From NCBI RefSeq assembly GCF_016862215.1, contig NZ_BOMN01000032.1, forward strand, positions 1 to 64,000: 64,000 bases of DNA, written 5' to 3'. Source of the DNA: Winogradskya humida (lineage in GTDB: Bacteria > Actinomycetota > Actinomycetes > Mycobacteriales > Micromonosporaceae). The position numbers and the translations under genes are program-made. Shown piece by piece: positions 37,337 through 45,223 of this stretch. The notes under the pieces were generated by a model. The model had not been told where the DNA came from. It saw only the letters and a list, made by a program, of their open reading frames with translations, and did no database searches. Position 1 is the first letter of the stretch, and the number at the start of each line of letters is the position of its first letter.

Positions 37337-38356
37337 CTACAACATGGAAACGTGTACGTGGTCCGTGTGGTTGCTGGGTCCGTGGTAGTTCTTCCAGCCC
37401 GTCGCCGGGAACCAGATCATGCGGTTCCAGATGACGTAGAGGATGCCGAGCTTGTCGGCGTTACGGACGAGGAAGGCCATCACTTCGTTGCCGTACTCGC
37501 GGGTGTCCTGGTTGTGCCAGGGGGCGAAGCCGCTCTTCTGCAGGGACCAGTCGCAGGCGCGGCCCTTGGGGTGCTCGAACGGGCCGCCGTTGCGGTGACA
37601 ACCGACAAAGCGGTTGAATCCGGCCTTCTTCACTTCCTTGTACATGTGGTACGTGCGCGGCGTGATGCAGCCGTCCGTCGTCGGGTCGTTCACACTGCAC
37701 GATTCGGCGGGCAGGGAACCGTCCGAGTTGCGCGGTGTGGCAGACGCGGTCTTGCTCTTGGCGGTGACGAAGCCGCCGGTGACGGTGTCGCCGCCGACGA
37801 GGTTGAGGGCCTTCTCGGCCGATTCCTTCTGCTTCTGCATCGAGGCGAGGTTCTGCTTCTGCGCGGCGACCTCCTGGTCGAGGCGGGCCTTGTTGGTGGC
37901 CACCTCCTCGATGGCCGCGTCGAGCTCACGCAACTTGTGGTCGTGCAGCGCGTTGATCTCGGAGAGCGAGACCGCCTTGTCGAGGAACGCGTTGGCGGAG
38001 TCCGAGTTGAGCAGGAAGCCCATCGTGCTGACACCGCCGGTGCGGTACTGCTGGGCGGCCACCGCACCCACCTCGGGCAGGAGGGCGTCGCGCTTGGCCT
38101 CCGCGGACTTCACCTTCAGCGAGAGGTCGAGCTGGGTCTTGGTCGATTTCGCGACCGCGGCCTTCGCGTCGAGGTAGCGCCGGCCGGTGCTGTCGAGCAG
38201 GTCGTTCAGCTGGGGATTGTCGTCGCCGTCGTCGGCGGTGGAGCTGTCGCTGCCGCCCGGGGCGGCACTCGCGGGAGCGCCGGGCACGGCGACCGTGGCC
38301 ACCGCGAAGATCGAGGCCAGGGCGAGGACGAGCCACCGGCGGGGTCTTGCCGTCAT
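37337..38356 (-). CDS. Secreted coiled-coil protein with LAS-type peptidase motif, paralogue 1
   Basis: 339 residues. Signal peptide (RRWLVLALASIFAVATVAVPGAPASAA), a coiled coil of about 130 residues like the N-termini of peptidoglycan hydrolases (RipA/NlpC type), then a C-terminal domain. That domain has PRNSDGSLPAESCSVNDPTT, FEHPKGRACDW and SNHTDHVHVSML. The HxxGxAxD plus HxH pattern is that of LAS (M15-like) zinc peptidases, so I infer a peptidoglycan peptidase; I know this domain as ARB-07466-like. ATG at 38356 has GGAAGG upstream. A c-di-AMP riboswitch precedes it. Divergent from its paralogue at 38921. Confidence 0.85.
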   Translation of the reverse strand: MTARPRRWLVLALASIFAVATVAVPGAPASAAPGGSDSSTADDGDDNPQLNDLLDSTGRRYLDAKAAVAKSTKTQLDLSLKVKSAEAKRDALLPEVGAVAAQQYRTGGVSTMGFLLNSDSANAFLDKAVSLSEINALHDHKLRELDAAIEEVATNKARLDQEVAAQKQNLASMQKQKESAEKALNLVGGDTVTGGFVTAKSKTASATPRNSDGSLPAESCSVNDPTTDGCITPRTYHMYKEVKKAGFNRFVGCHRNGGPFEHPKGRACDWSLQKSGFAPWHNQDTREYGNEVMAFLVRNADKLGILYVIWNRMIWFPATGWKNYHGPSNHTDHVHVSML

Positions 38357-38375
38357 CCAGTTTCCTTCCACGTTG

Positions 38376-38494
38376 CCGCCTACCGAGTTAGCTGACGGGT
38401 TCGGGACGGAAGCGATCCCTACCGCTGATGACTCAGCGGATTCACCCCATTACTGAGTGGTTCCCCGGTTCGCCTGGTGGCGATTGAGCGGTGG
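38376..38494 (-). promoter_or_regulatory. c-di-AMP riboswitch (ydaO/yuaA type) for paralogue 1
   Basis: The minus strand carries the ydaO consensus blocks in order: GCTCAATCGCC, CCGGGGAACCA, TAATGGGGTGAATCCGC, GGTAGGGA, TCCCGAACCCGTCAGCTAAC and GGTAGGCGG. P1 closes through CCGC (38491-38488) and GCGG (38379-38376). It ends about 20 nt before the start codon, so translation or termination control is possible. In actinomycetes this riboswitch class controls cell-wall hydrolases and Rpf proteins (established knowledge). Confidence 0.9.
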
Positions 38495-38782
38495 TCCGCC
38501 GGTGCCTTTGGGGCGACACCTCTTGGCCTGACCGGCGGAAAGTTTACCTGAACTCAGACGAGTCCTCAGTCCTCGCGAGGACCGCAAAGCTGTTACCGTG
38601 CAACGACTTTACGTCACCACTCGTTGGCGTGACGCGAGCGGTGGCCCGTAACGGCGTACCAATGTGAGTCGTTGCATTCTCTCCGTAGTGTTTTCACTGA
38701 ATGTGGTGGATCGAATGCTCAGAGTGCGACGGCTGTCAATAGTGGAAATTGATGGGTAGTGTTCGTCACGGTTCCATCACGG

Positions 38783-38904
38783 AGCCGCCGCTCAATCGCC
38801 GAGAGGCGAGCCGGGGACCCAATCCGTAATGGGGTGAATCCGCTGAGTATTCAGCGGTAGGGATCCTTCCATCCCGAACCCGTCAGCTAACCCGGTCGGC
38901 GGTC
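38783..38904 (+). promoter_or_regulatory. c-di-AMP riboswitch (ydaO/yuaA type) for paralogue 2
   Basis: Plus strand: CCGCCGCTCAATCGCC, CCGGGGACCCAATCC, GTAATGGGGTGAATCCGC, GGTAGGGATCC, CCCGAACCCGTCAGCTAACC, then CGGCGG closing P1 (38785-38790 with 38897-38902). It mirrors the minus-strand copy at 38376-38494. The start codon of the downstream gene is 17 nt away. A possible promoter, TGTCAA-N17-TAGTGT, lies at 38734-38762. Confidence 0.92.
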
Positions 38905-38920
38905 GACGGAAGGAAGACTC

Positions 38921-40006
38921 GTGCGGCTCGACCCTGTCCGACGGCGATTAGCGATAGTTCTGGCGCTCCTCGTCGCCACCACGGGCCTGGCACTGACCGG
39001 CCCGACCGCGGCATCCGCCGCGCCATCGCCCCTAGCTGCCCCGGGTGACTCCGGTGATGACGGCGAGGGCGGTTCCAAGACCCTGGTCGAGCAGCTCGAG
39101 GCCGCGTCGAAGGGCTTCGTGGAGGCCAAGGAGACGCTCGAGAGCTCCAAGAAGCGTCAGCAGCAGCTCGCCACGAAGCTGAAGGAGCTGGAGACCCAGC
39201 TCGCCCCGAAGCAGGCGGCGCTGGACGAGATCGTCCGGCAGTCGTACCAGTCCGGGCGGCTCGGGCCGATGAGCGCCATCCTCACCGCCGACTCGACCGG
39301 CAGCATGATCGACCGCGCGCAGACGCTGTCCACGATCGGGGTCAAGCAGGACCGGGCCGTGCGCGATCTCAAGGACTCGAAGACCCAGCAGGAGCAGGCG
39401 AAGCTGGCCATCGACGGCGAGATCCGTAAGCAGGAAGCCCAGGTCGGCGTGATGGCCAAGCGCAAGACGCAGGCCGAGAACGCCCTCAAGGCCGCGAACG
39501 CCGCCAGCGCCGCCGCCGGCTCGTCGAGCAGCAGCGACGACGAAACCGGGGGCGGCAGCAGTAGCAGCAGCAGCGCGGTCTCCGGTGCGGCGCCCCGCAA
39601 CTCGGACGGCTCGCTGCCGTCGGAGTCGTGCAGCGTCAACGACCCGACCACCAGCGGCTGCATCACGCCGCGCACCCTGAACGCCATGAAGGAAGCGCAG
39701 AAGGACGGCTTCACCCACTTCGTGGCCTGCTTCCGCACCCAGAACAGCGGCGAGCACCCCAAGGGCCGGGCCTGTGACTTCGCGGCCGACAAGAACGGCT
39801 TCGGCGGTGTCGCCACGGGTAGCAGCAAGACCTACGGCACCAACCTGGCCAACTACTTCATCAACAACTCGAGCCGGCTGGGCGTGCTCTACGTGATCTG
39901 GTTCAGGCGCATCTGGCTGCCGAGCAGCGGCTGGAAGGCGTACAGCGGCGGCAACGGCGATCCGTCGAGCGACCACACGAACCACGTACATCTATCGATG
40001 CGCTAA
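38921..40006 (+). CDS. Secreted coiled-coil protein with LAS-type peptidase motif, paralogue 2
   Basis: 361 residues. Signal peptide ending ...TAASAA, a coiled coil rich in Lys/Gln/Glu (residues 50-200), a Ser/Gly/Asp linker, and a C-terminal domain 60 per cent or so alike to paralogue 1 by eye. That domain has PRNSDGSLPSESCSVNDPTT, GEHPKGRACDF and DHTNHVHLSMR. The HPKGRACD and HVH residues form the LAS-type zinc motif. GTG at 38921 is preceded by GGAAGGAAG and, further up, by a c-di-AMP riboswitch. Predicted exported peptidoglycan peptidase or wall-binding protein. Followed by a bidirectional terminator. Confidence 0.87.
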   Translation: MRLDPVRRRLAIVLALLVATTGLALTGPTAASAAPSPLAAPGDSGDDGEGGSKTLVEQLEAASKGFVEAKETLESSKKRQQQLATKLKELETQLAPKQAALDEIVRQSYQSGRLGPMSAILTADSTGSMIDRAQTLSTIGVKQDRAVRDLKDSKTQQEQAKLAIDGEIRKQEAQVGVMAKRKTQAENALKAANAASAAAGSSSSSDDETGGGSSSSSSAVSGAAPRNSDGSLPSESCSVNDPTTSGCITPRTLNAMKEAQKDGFTHFVACFRTQNSGEHPKGRACDFAADKNGFGGVATGSSKTYGTNLANYFINNSSRLGVLYVIWFRRIWLPSSGWKAYSGGNGDPSSDHTNHVHLSMR

Positions 40007-40016
40007 CAAGCGACAC

Positions 40017-40050
40017 AAAAAGGGCGGCCGTGAGAACGGCCGCCCTTTTT
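40017..40050. terminator. Bidirectional terminator
   Basis: 15-bp perfect stem with a GAGA loop: AAAAAGGGCGGCCGT (40017-40031) and its complement (40036-40050). It has A-run and T-run on both sides and serves both convergent genes. Confidence 0.95.
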
Positions 40051-40061
40051 CGCGTTATGTG

Positions 40062-40826
40062 TCACTTCTTGACGAAGGCTTCGTACTCCTTCATCACTTC
40101 GTCGGTGGGGCCGTCCGCGCGGATCAGGCCCGACTCGAGCCAGACCGAGCGTTCGCAGGTGTCCCGGATCGACTGCTCGCTGTGGCTGACCAGGAAGACC
40201 GTGCCGGCCTCGGCGCGCAGGTCGCGCACCCGCTGCTCACTGCGCTTGCGGAACTTCGCGTCACCGGTGGCCAGCGCCTCGTCGATCAGCAGCACGTCGT
40301 GCTTCTTCGCCGCGGAGATCGCGAAGCGCAGCCGGGCCGCCATGCCGGAGGAGTAGGTCCGCATCGGCAGGGAGCTGAAGTCGCCGCGCTCGTTGATGCC
40401 GGAGAAGTCGATGATCTCCTTGACCATGGGCTTCACCTCGGCCGGCGACATGCCCATGGCGAGACAGCCGAGCACGACGTTGCGCTCGCCGGGCAGATCG
40501 TTCATCAGGGCGGCGTTGACGCCCAGCAGCGAGGGCTGCCCGGAGGCGAAGATCGCGCCCTTCTCCACCGGCAGGAGCCCCGCGATCGCTCGCAGCAGGG
40601 TCGACTTGCCGGAGCCGTTGGTGCCGATCAGGCCGATCGCTTCGCCCTTGTACGCGACAAAGCTGACCCCCTTGATCGCATGCACCTCACGCAGGATGGT
40701 GGGCTTGGCGCCGGTGACGATCCGTTTGAACCCGGCCAGCGGGCTGGAGGCGGACCCGGACTGCTGCACCCGGTAGGTGATGTGGGCGTCGTCCACGATG
40801 ACGGTGGGTTCGCGTTCGTCAGCCAC
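40062..40826 (-). CDS. Polysaccharide/teichoic acid ABC exporter, ATP-binding subunit (TagH-like)
   Basis: 254 residues. VIVDDAHITYRV start, GTNGSGKST (Walker A, about 68-76), YSSGMAARLRFAIS (signature), VLLIDEALATGD (Walker B) and VSHSEQSIRDTC. The GMAARL signature and ATGD box are typical of wall-polymer and O-antigen exporters (TagH/RfbE). GTG 40826 overlaps the end of the permease gene by 8 bp. It lacks the C-terminal extension of Bacillus TagH and of Wzt. Confidence 0.92.
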   Translation of the reverse strand: MADEREPTVIVDDAHITYRVQQSGSASSPLAGFKRIVTGAKPTILREVHAIKGVSFVAYKGEAIGLIGTNGSGKSTLLRAIAGLLPVEKGAIFASGQPSLLGVNAALMNDLPGERNVVLGCLAMGMSPAEVKPMVKEIIDFSGINERGDFSSLPMRTYSSGMAARLRFAISAAKKHDVLLIDEALATGDAKFRKRSEQRVRDLRAEAGTVFLVSHSEQSIRDTCERSVWLESGLIRADGPTDEVMKEYEAFVKK

Positions 40827-41721
40827 GGCCGTAGCCCTTCTCTCCGCGCCAGAAGTAGATGTAACCGCCGATCCCGACGAACAGGGTCCAGCCGATCGCC
40901 TCTGCCCAGAGCAACCACGGTGTGGAAGCCAGCGGGACCTCTTCCAGCAGCGCGTGCCGCATGAGGTCGATGAAGACCAGCAGCGGGTTGGCTTCGACGA
41001 TCTTCAGCGCGATCGGGTGGTCCTGCAGCGCCGACTGGAACTTGGTCACCGGGTAGAGCACCGCGGAGCCGTACAACCAGAACCGCATGATGAACGGGAC
41101 CAACTGCTTGAAGTCGGCGACCTTGGAGCCCAGCCGGGCGGCGGCCATGGCGAGCCCGGCGTTGAAGATCGACTGGAGCAGGAAGATCGGCACGACGAGC
41201 AGCCACTCGAGGGTGAGCGGCTCGCCGAAGCCCAGCACGATCGCCATCAGCACGATGATCGAGGCGAACATGTTGCGGACCTCGACCATGGTCAGCGCGA
41301 GCGGCAGGGCGGCCCGGGGGAAGTGCAGCGCCCGGATCAGCCCAAGGTTGCCGCTGATCGCCTGGATGCCGGACTGCACGACCGACTGGGTGAAGCCGAA
41401 GATGAAGACACCTGTGCACAGGTACGCGACGAAGTTGGGGATGCCGCGCGACGTGTCCAGGATCTTGCCGAAGATCACGTAGTACACCGCCGCGTTGATC
41501 AGCGGCGTCAGCACCTGCCAGAGGGAGCCCAGCCGGGTCTTGCCCAGCGAGGAGGTCACCTTGGCATTGGCGTAGTAGGCGATGAAGTGCCTGTACGCCC
41601 AGAGCTTGCCGGTGTATTCGGGCAGCGTGGGTAATCTGCCGGCTACACCGAGGCCGTGCCGACGTGCCAGCTCTCTCAGGGGGAGGCCGGTGTCGGAATC
41701 GGCGACCGCCGTCTGTGACAT
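40819..41721 (-). CDS. Polysaccharide/teichoic acid ABC exporter, permease subunit (TagG-like)
   Basis: 300 residues, ABC-2 type with six membrane helices: FIAYYANAKVTSSLGKTRLGSLWQVLTPLINAAVYYVIFG, FGFTQSVVQSGIQAISGNLGLIRALHFPRAALPLA, FWLYGSAVLYPV, ANPLLVFIDLMRHALLE. Pairs with the overlapping ATPase to export a lipid-linked wall polymer, perhaps the product of the CDP-glycerol transferase at 28.5 kb. I chose ATG at 41721 over the upstream TTG/GTG extension. Divergent from a TetR gene. Confidence 0.92.
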   Translation of the reverse strand: MSQTAVADSDTGLPLRELARRHGLGVAGRLPTLPEYTGKLWAYRHFIAYYANAKVTSSLGKTRLGSLWQVLTPLINAAVYYVIFGKILDTSRGIPNFVAYLCTGVFIFGFTQSVVQSGIQAISGNLGLIRALHFPRAALPLALTMVEVRNMFASIIVLMAIVLGFGEPLTLEWLLVVPIFLLQSIFNAGLAMAAARLGSKVADFKQLVPFIMRFWLYGSAVLYPVTKFQSALQDHPIALKIVEANPLLVFIDLMRHALLEEVPLASTPWLLWAEAIGWTLFVGIGGYIYFWRGEKGYGRG

Positions 41722-41893
41722 GGGGTGGCGCTCCGATCTGGTCGGTCCGTCCGGGGGCAGGGACCTGGATGACTTTCGCGGCAACACACTAAACAGTGTG
41801 CCGCGATGAAACGCCAGCGTATCGACGTCGGCCCGAATTTATCCGAACTGACGTCGAAACGCAACCGTTGCGTCGTCGCGTATAGTTGTCTGT

Positions 41894-42511
41894 GTGGCAG
41901 CCACAAAACGCGCACCGGCCGGAGCGGCGGTGCTCCGCGGTGACATCACCGCGGCAATCCGGAACGCTGTGATGAACGAGCTGGCCGAGGTCGGCTACGG
42001 CAGGCTCTCCATCGAGGCGGTGGCGCGCCGGGCCGGCGTCGGCAAGACCGCCGTCTATCGCCGGTGGAGCAACAAACTGGAGATGGTCCTCGAGATCGTC
42101 TCCGGCGTGGCGGAGCGTAGCGTGCCGATGCCCGACACCGGTAGCTTTGCGACGGATCTTCAGCTGACGATGTTCATCGTGAGCAAGGCCCTGCAGCACC
42201 GCATCGCCTCACAGATCATCCCGGACCTGATGGCCGAGGCCGCGAGGAACCCCAAGATCGCCGAGACGCTGCACCGGGCGCTGCGCACCCACCAGACGGC
42301 CGTCGGCGAGACGATCGTCGGGCAGGCCGTCGCGCGCGGTGAGCTGCCCAAGGGCACCGACCCGGGAATCGCCGTCGACCTGATGATCGGCCCGCTCTAC
42401 TGGCACCTGGCGGTCACGCGTACCCCGATCGATGAGGACTACCTCGAAAAGATGGCCAACGCCGTCACCGCGGCCCTCAAAGCGGCACCGGCAGGTCCGC
42501 CGGCTCCGTGA
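41894..42511 (+). CDS. TetR/AcrR family transcriptional regulator
   Basis: 205 residues. HTH at about 38-60, SIEAVARRAGVGKTAVYRRWSNKLEMV; TetR_C-like ligand domain after. GTG at 41894 follows TATAGT by 7 nt, so probably leaderless. Divergent from the exporter operon (gap 172 bp), which may be its target. The 3' end overlaps the convergent GGDEF-EAL gene by 35 bp. Confidence 0.9.
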   Translation: MAATKRAPAGAAVLRGDITAAIRNAVMNELAEVGYGRLSIEAVARRAGVGKTAVYRRWSNKLEMVLEIVSGVAERSVPMPDTGSFATDLQLTMFIVSKALQHRIASQIIPDLMAEAARNPKIAETLHRALRTHQTAVGETIVGQAVARGELPKGTDPGIAVDLMIGPLYWHLAVTRTPIDEDYLEKMANAVTAALKAAPAGPPAP

Positions 42512-45149
42512 TGGCGACGGTGACCAGCTCGGCGGTCATCGGGCGGGCGAAGTGGAAGCCCTGGGCGCGTTCGTAGCCCAGATCGCCCAGCTGCTCTGCC
42601 TGCTCGGGTGTCTCCACGCCCTCGGCGACCGCCTCGAGGCCCATCGCGCGCGCCAGCTGCAGCACCGCACCGGCGATGGCGGCCGGCCCCGGACCGGGCG
42701 TGAACGAGCGGTCCAGCTTGATCTGGTCGACCGGACAGTTCGCCAGCAGGCTGAGCGTGGACGCCCCGGTGCCGAAGTCATCCAGCGCCAGCCGTACGCC
42801 CATCGCCCGCAACGCCCGCAGCACGTCATGCGTCGCCCCGCCGCCCAGCGCGGTCGACTCGGTGATCTCGATCGTCAACCGGCCCGCGTCGAGGCCGCTC
42901 TCCCGCAGCGCCCGCGCGACCTGCTCCGCGAAGCCGGGGTTCTGCAGTTGCCGCGCGGACACGTTGACCGACATCGTGCCGGGTGCCCGGTCACCGAGCT
43001 CCTGGATCCAGGCAGCCGCCTGCCGGCACGCCTCGTGCACCACCCAGTCACCCAGCGGGACGATCATGCCGGTCAGTTCGGCGCCGGGGATGAACTCCGC
43101 CGGCCCGAGCAGGCCACGCTTCGGGTGGACCCAGCGCACCAGCGCCTCCACGCCGGTGAGACGGCCCTCGGGCAGCGTCACCACGGGCTGGTAGTGCAGC
43201 AGGAATTCCTGACGCTCCAGCGCCGCCGTCAGCGCCGCGGTGATGCGGTGCCGCTCGGCGCCACGGGCCTCCGAACCGGGCCGGTACCGCTGGTAGCCGC
43301 CCTCGCCGCGCTCCTTGGCCTCGTACATGGCGATGTCGGCCTTGCGCAGCAGGTTGCCCGGGTCGTCGCCGGAGCGGCAGTCGACCACGCCGAAGCTCGC
43401 GCGCACAGCCAGCAGGTGGCCGTCGATCTCGACCGGCATGGCCAGCGTGTCCGCGATGCGTTCGAGGACCTGGTCGACGTCCGGGCCGCCGAGCCCCTCG
43501 AAGAGGATCGCGAACTCGTCGCCGCCGAGGCGCGCCACGGTGTCGGTCGGGCGGACAGCTGATCGCATCCGCTCGGAGACCGTGATGAGCAGGTCGTCGC
43601 CGACCGCGTGACCCAGGGTGTCGTTCACGGTCTTGAAGTCGTCCAGGTCGACCAGGACGATGCTGAGCCGCTGCTGCGGACGGAGCCGGCCGACGGCGGC
43701 CTCGACCCGGTCACCGAAGAGCGCCCGGTTGGCGAGCCCGGTCAGGACGTCGTGGGAGGCCTCGTAGCTGAGCCGTTCGTGCGCCTCGACGGTTTCGGTG
43801 ACATCGCGGGAGTTACTGACGATGCCGCGTACGCCCGGCTCGTCCAGCAGGTTCGCGCTCGTTATCTCCAGGGTGCGGTACGAGCCGTCGGCGTGCTCCA
43901 GCCGTACCTGATAGGTAGAGGTTGTTCCTGGTTCGGCAGCGACCTTGCGCACCTGCCGGCCGATTGCGGCCCGGTCGTCGGGGTGCACCCGCTCCAGGAT
44001 GTTGGTGCCGATCATGGGCTCGGGCGCGCTGCCGAGCACCCGCAGCACGGCCGGGCTGATATAGGTGATCAGACCGCTGACCTCGGTGATCGTGACGACG
44101 TCGCTGGAGTTCTGCACGAGCAGCCGGAACCGCTGCTCCTTCTGGCGCAGCTCCAGCATGTGGGCGTCGAGCCGATCGACGAGCTGCTCGTTCTCGCGCA
44201 TCGAGGCGACCTGACGGGCGATCACGAGCGCGGTGAGCACGACGGCGGCGACGGCCACCGGCAGCACTCCGGGGGCGCCCTGCACGAGGATGGAGATCAA
44301 CAGGGCGTTGGTGGCCGCTGCCATCCCGTACGCGAGCGGGCTCCACCGACGCTTGCCCGGCGTCGCGGCCCGAGGGTTCGCACCGGCCTCGGACTGCAGG
44401 CGGGCGGCCAGCAGGAGCAGGAACGAGCCGACGGGCATGATCAGCAGGCTGGCGTCGAGGTACGGCTTGCCGACGAGCGCCGGGGAGAGCGCGACGCCGG
44501 CCGGCCCGACGGCGAACGCCGCGCGCAGCATCCGCAACGATCGCCCGTCCAGCGACGCTGCGGCGGTGACCGCCATCTTCGCGATCGCGGTCAGCGCGAC
44601 CACCCCGGAGGCGGTCAGTACGAGCCCGGAGCCGAGCGATGCCCGGTTCGCGTTCTCGAAGAGGGACTGCGCGGCGAAGTGCCAGAAGAAGATGCCGGAG
44701 CCGGCGACGAGGATGGCGACGTCGAGCACGGTGGCGATGAGACGCCCGCGCGAGGGCGCACCCCAGGGGAGCCGGAACATGGGCCAGACGACCAGCACGG
44801 TGGCGACGGCGTGCAGCAGGCTGGTGACCATCCCGACCCGCATGGTCATGCTGAGGTCGCGGTTGACCGAGTCGGCGATCTGGCTGACCAGGGAGAGGGT
44901 CAGTACGCCGAACGCGACCGACATCTGCCGCCAGAACCGCCGGGCGGGCGCGGGAACGAGAACGTCGCCCGCGGTCCGCCGGGCAGCAACGATCGCCACC
45001 GCGGTGCAGGCGGGGGCGAGCAGCCACCCGATCAGCGTCGGGCCGACCGCGCCGAGCACGAACGTCAGCGCGAACCAGGCGGTCGCGGCGGCCGCGAGCG
45101 ATCCGGAGATCACCAGCAGCCGCCGGTCCCACTCGGTGGTGCGGTCCAT
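42477..45149 (-). CDS. Membrane PAS-GGDEF-EAL cyclic-di-GMP protein
   Basis: 890 residues. Eight to ten membrane helices (residues 1-320), a short coiled linker, PAS (about 340-455; FRLLVQNSSDVVTITEVSGLITYISPAV), GGDEF (about 460-625; SHDVLTGLANRALF, RLGGDEFAILFE) and EAL (about 640-885; LTGVEALVRWVHP, LALDDFGTGASTLSLL, LEAVAEGVETPEQAEQL). Both active motifs are intact, so synthesis and breakdown of c-di-GMP are both possible. ATG at 45149 has GAGGG 6 nt upstream. A second GGDEF protein is at 55.6 kb. Confidence 0.93.
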   Translation of the reverse strand: MDRTTEWDRRLLVISGSLAAAATAWFALTFVLGAVGPTLIGWLLAPACTAVAIVAARRTAGDVLVPAPARRFWRQMSVAFGVLTLSLVSQIADSVNRDLSMTMRVGMVTSLLHAVATVLVVWPMFRLPWGAPSRGRLIATVLDVAILVAGSGIFFWHFAAQSLFENANRASLGSGLVLTASGVVALTAIAKMAVTAAASLDGRSLRMLRAAFAVGPAGVALSPALVGKPYLDASLLIMPVGSFLLLLAARLQSEAGANPRAATPGKRRWSPLAYGMAAATNALLISILVQGAPGVLPVAVAAVVLTALVIARQVASMRENEQLVDRLDAHMLELRQKEQRFRLLVQNSSDVVTITEVSGLITYISPAVLRVLGSAPEPMIGTNILERVHPDDRAAIGRQVRKVAAEPGTTSTYQVRLEHADGSYRTLEITSANLLDEPGVRGIVSNSRDVTETVEAHERLSYEASHDVLTGLANRALFGDRVEAAVGRLRPQQRLSIVLVDLDDFKTVNDTLGHAVGDDLLITVSERMRSAVRPTDTVARLGGDEFAILFEGLGGPDVDQVLERIADTLAMPVEIDGHLLAVRASFGVVDCRSGDDPGNLLRKADIAMYEAKERGEGGYQRYRPGSEARGAERHRITAALTAALERQEFLLHYQPVVTLPEGRLTGVEALVRWVHPKRGLLGPAEFIPGAELTGMIVPLGDWVVHEACRQAAAWIQELGDRAPGTMSVNVSARQLQNPGFAEQVARALRESGLDAGRLTIEITESTALGGGATHDVLRALRAMGVRLALDDFGTGASTLSLLANCPVDQIKLDRSFTPGPGPAAIAGAVLQLARAMGLEAVAEGVETPEQAEQLGDLGYERAQGFHFARPMTAELVTVAITEPADLPVPL

Positions 45150-45223
45150 GTAGTTCCCTCTCGTGCCGGACAAGCCCGTTGTCCGCACGATCGGTACCGG
45201 GGGCGCCCGGCTGAGCTTTGGAC

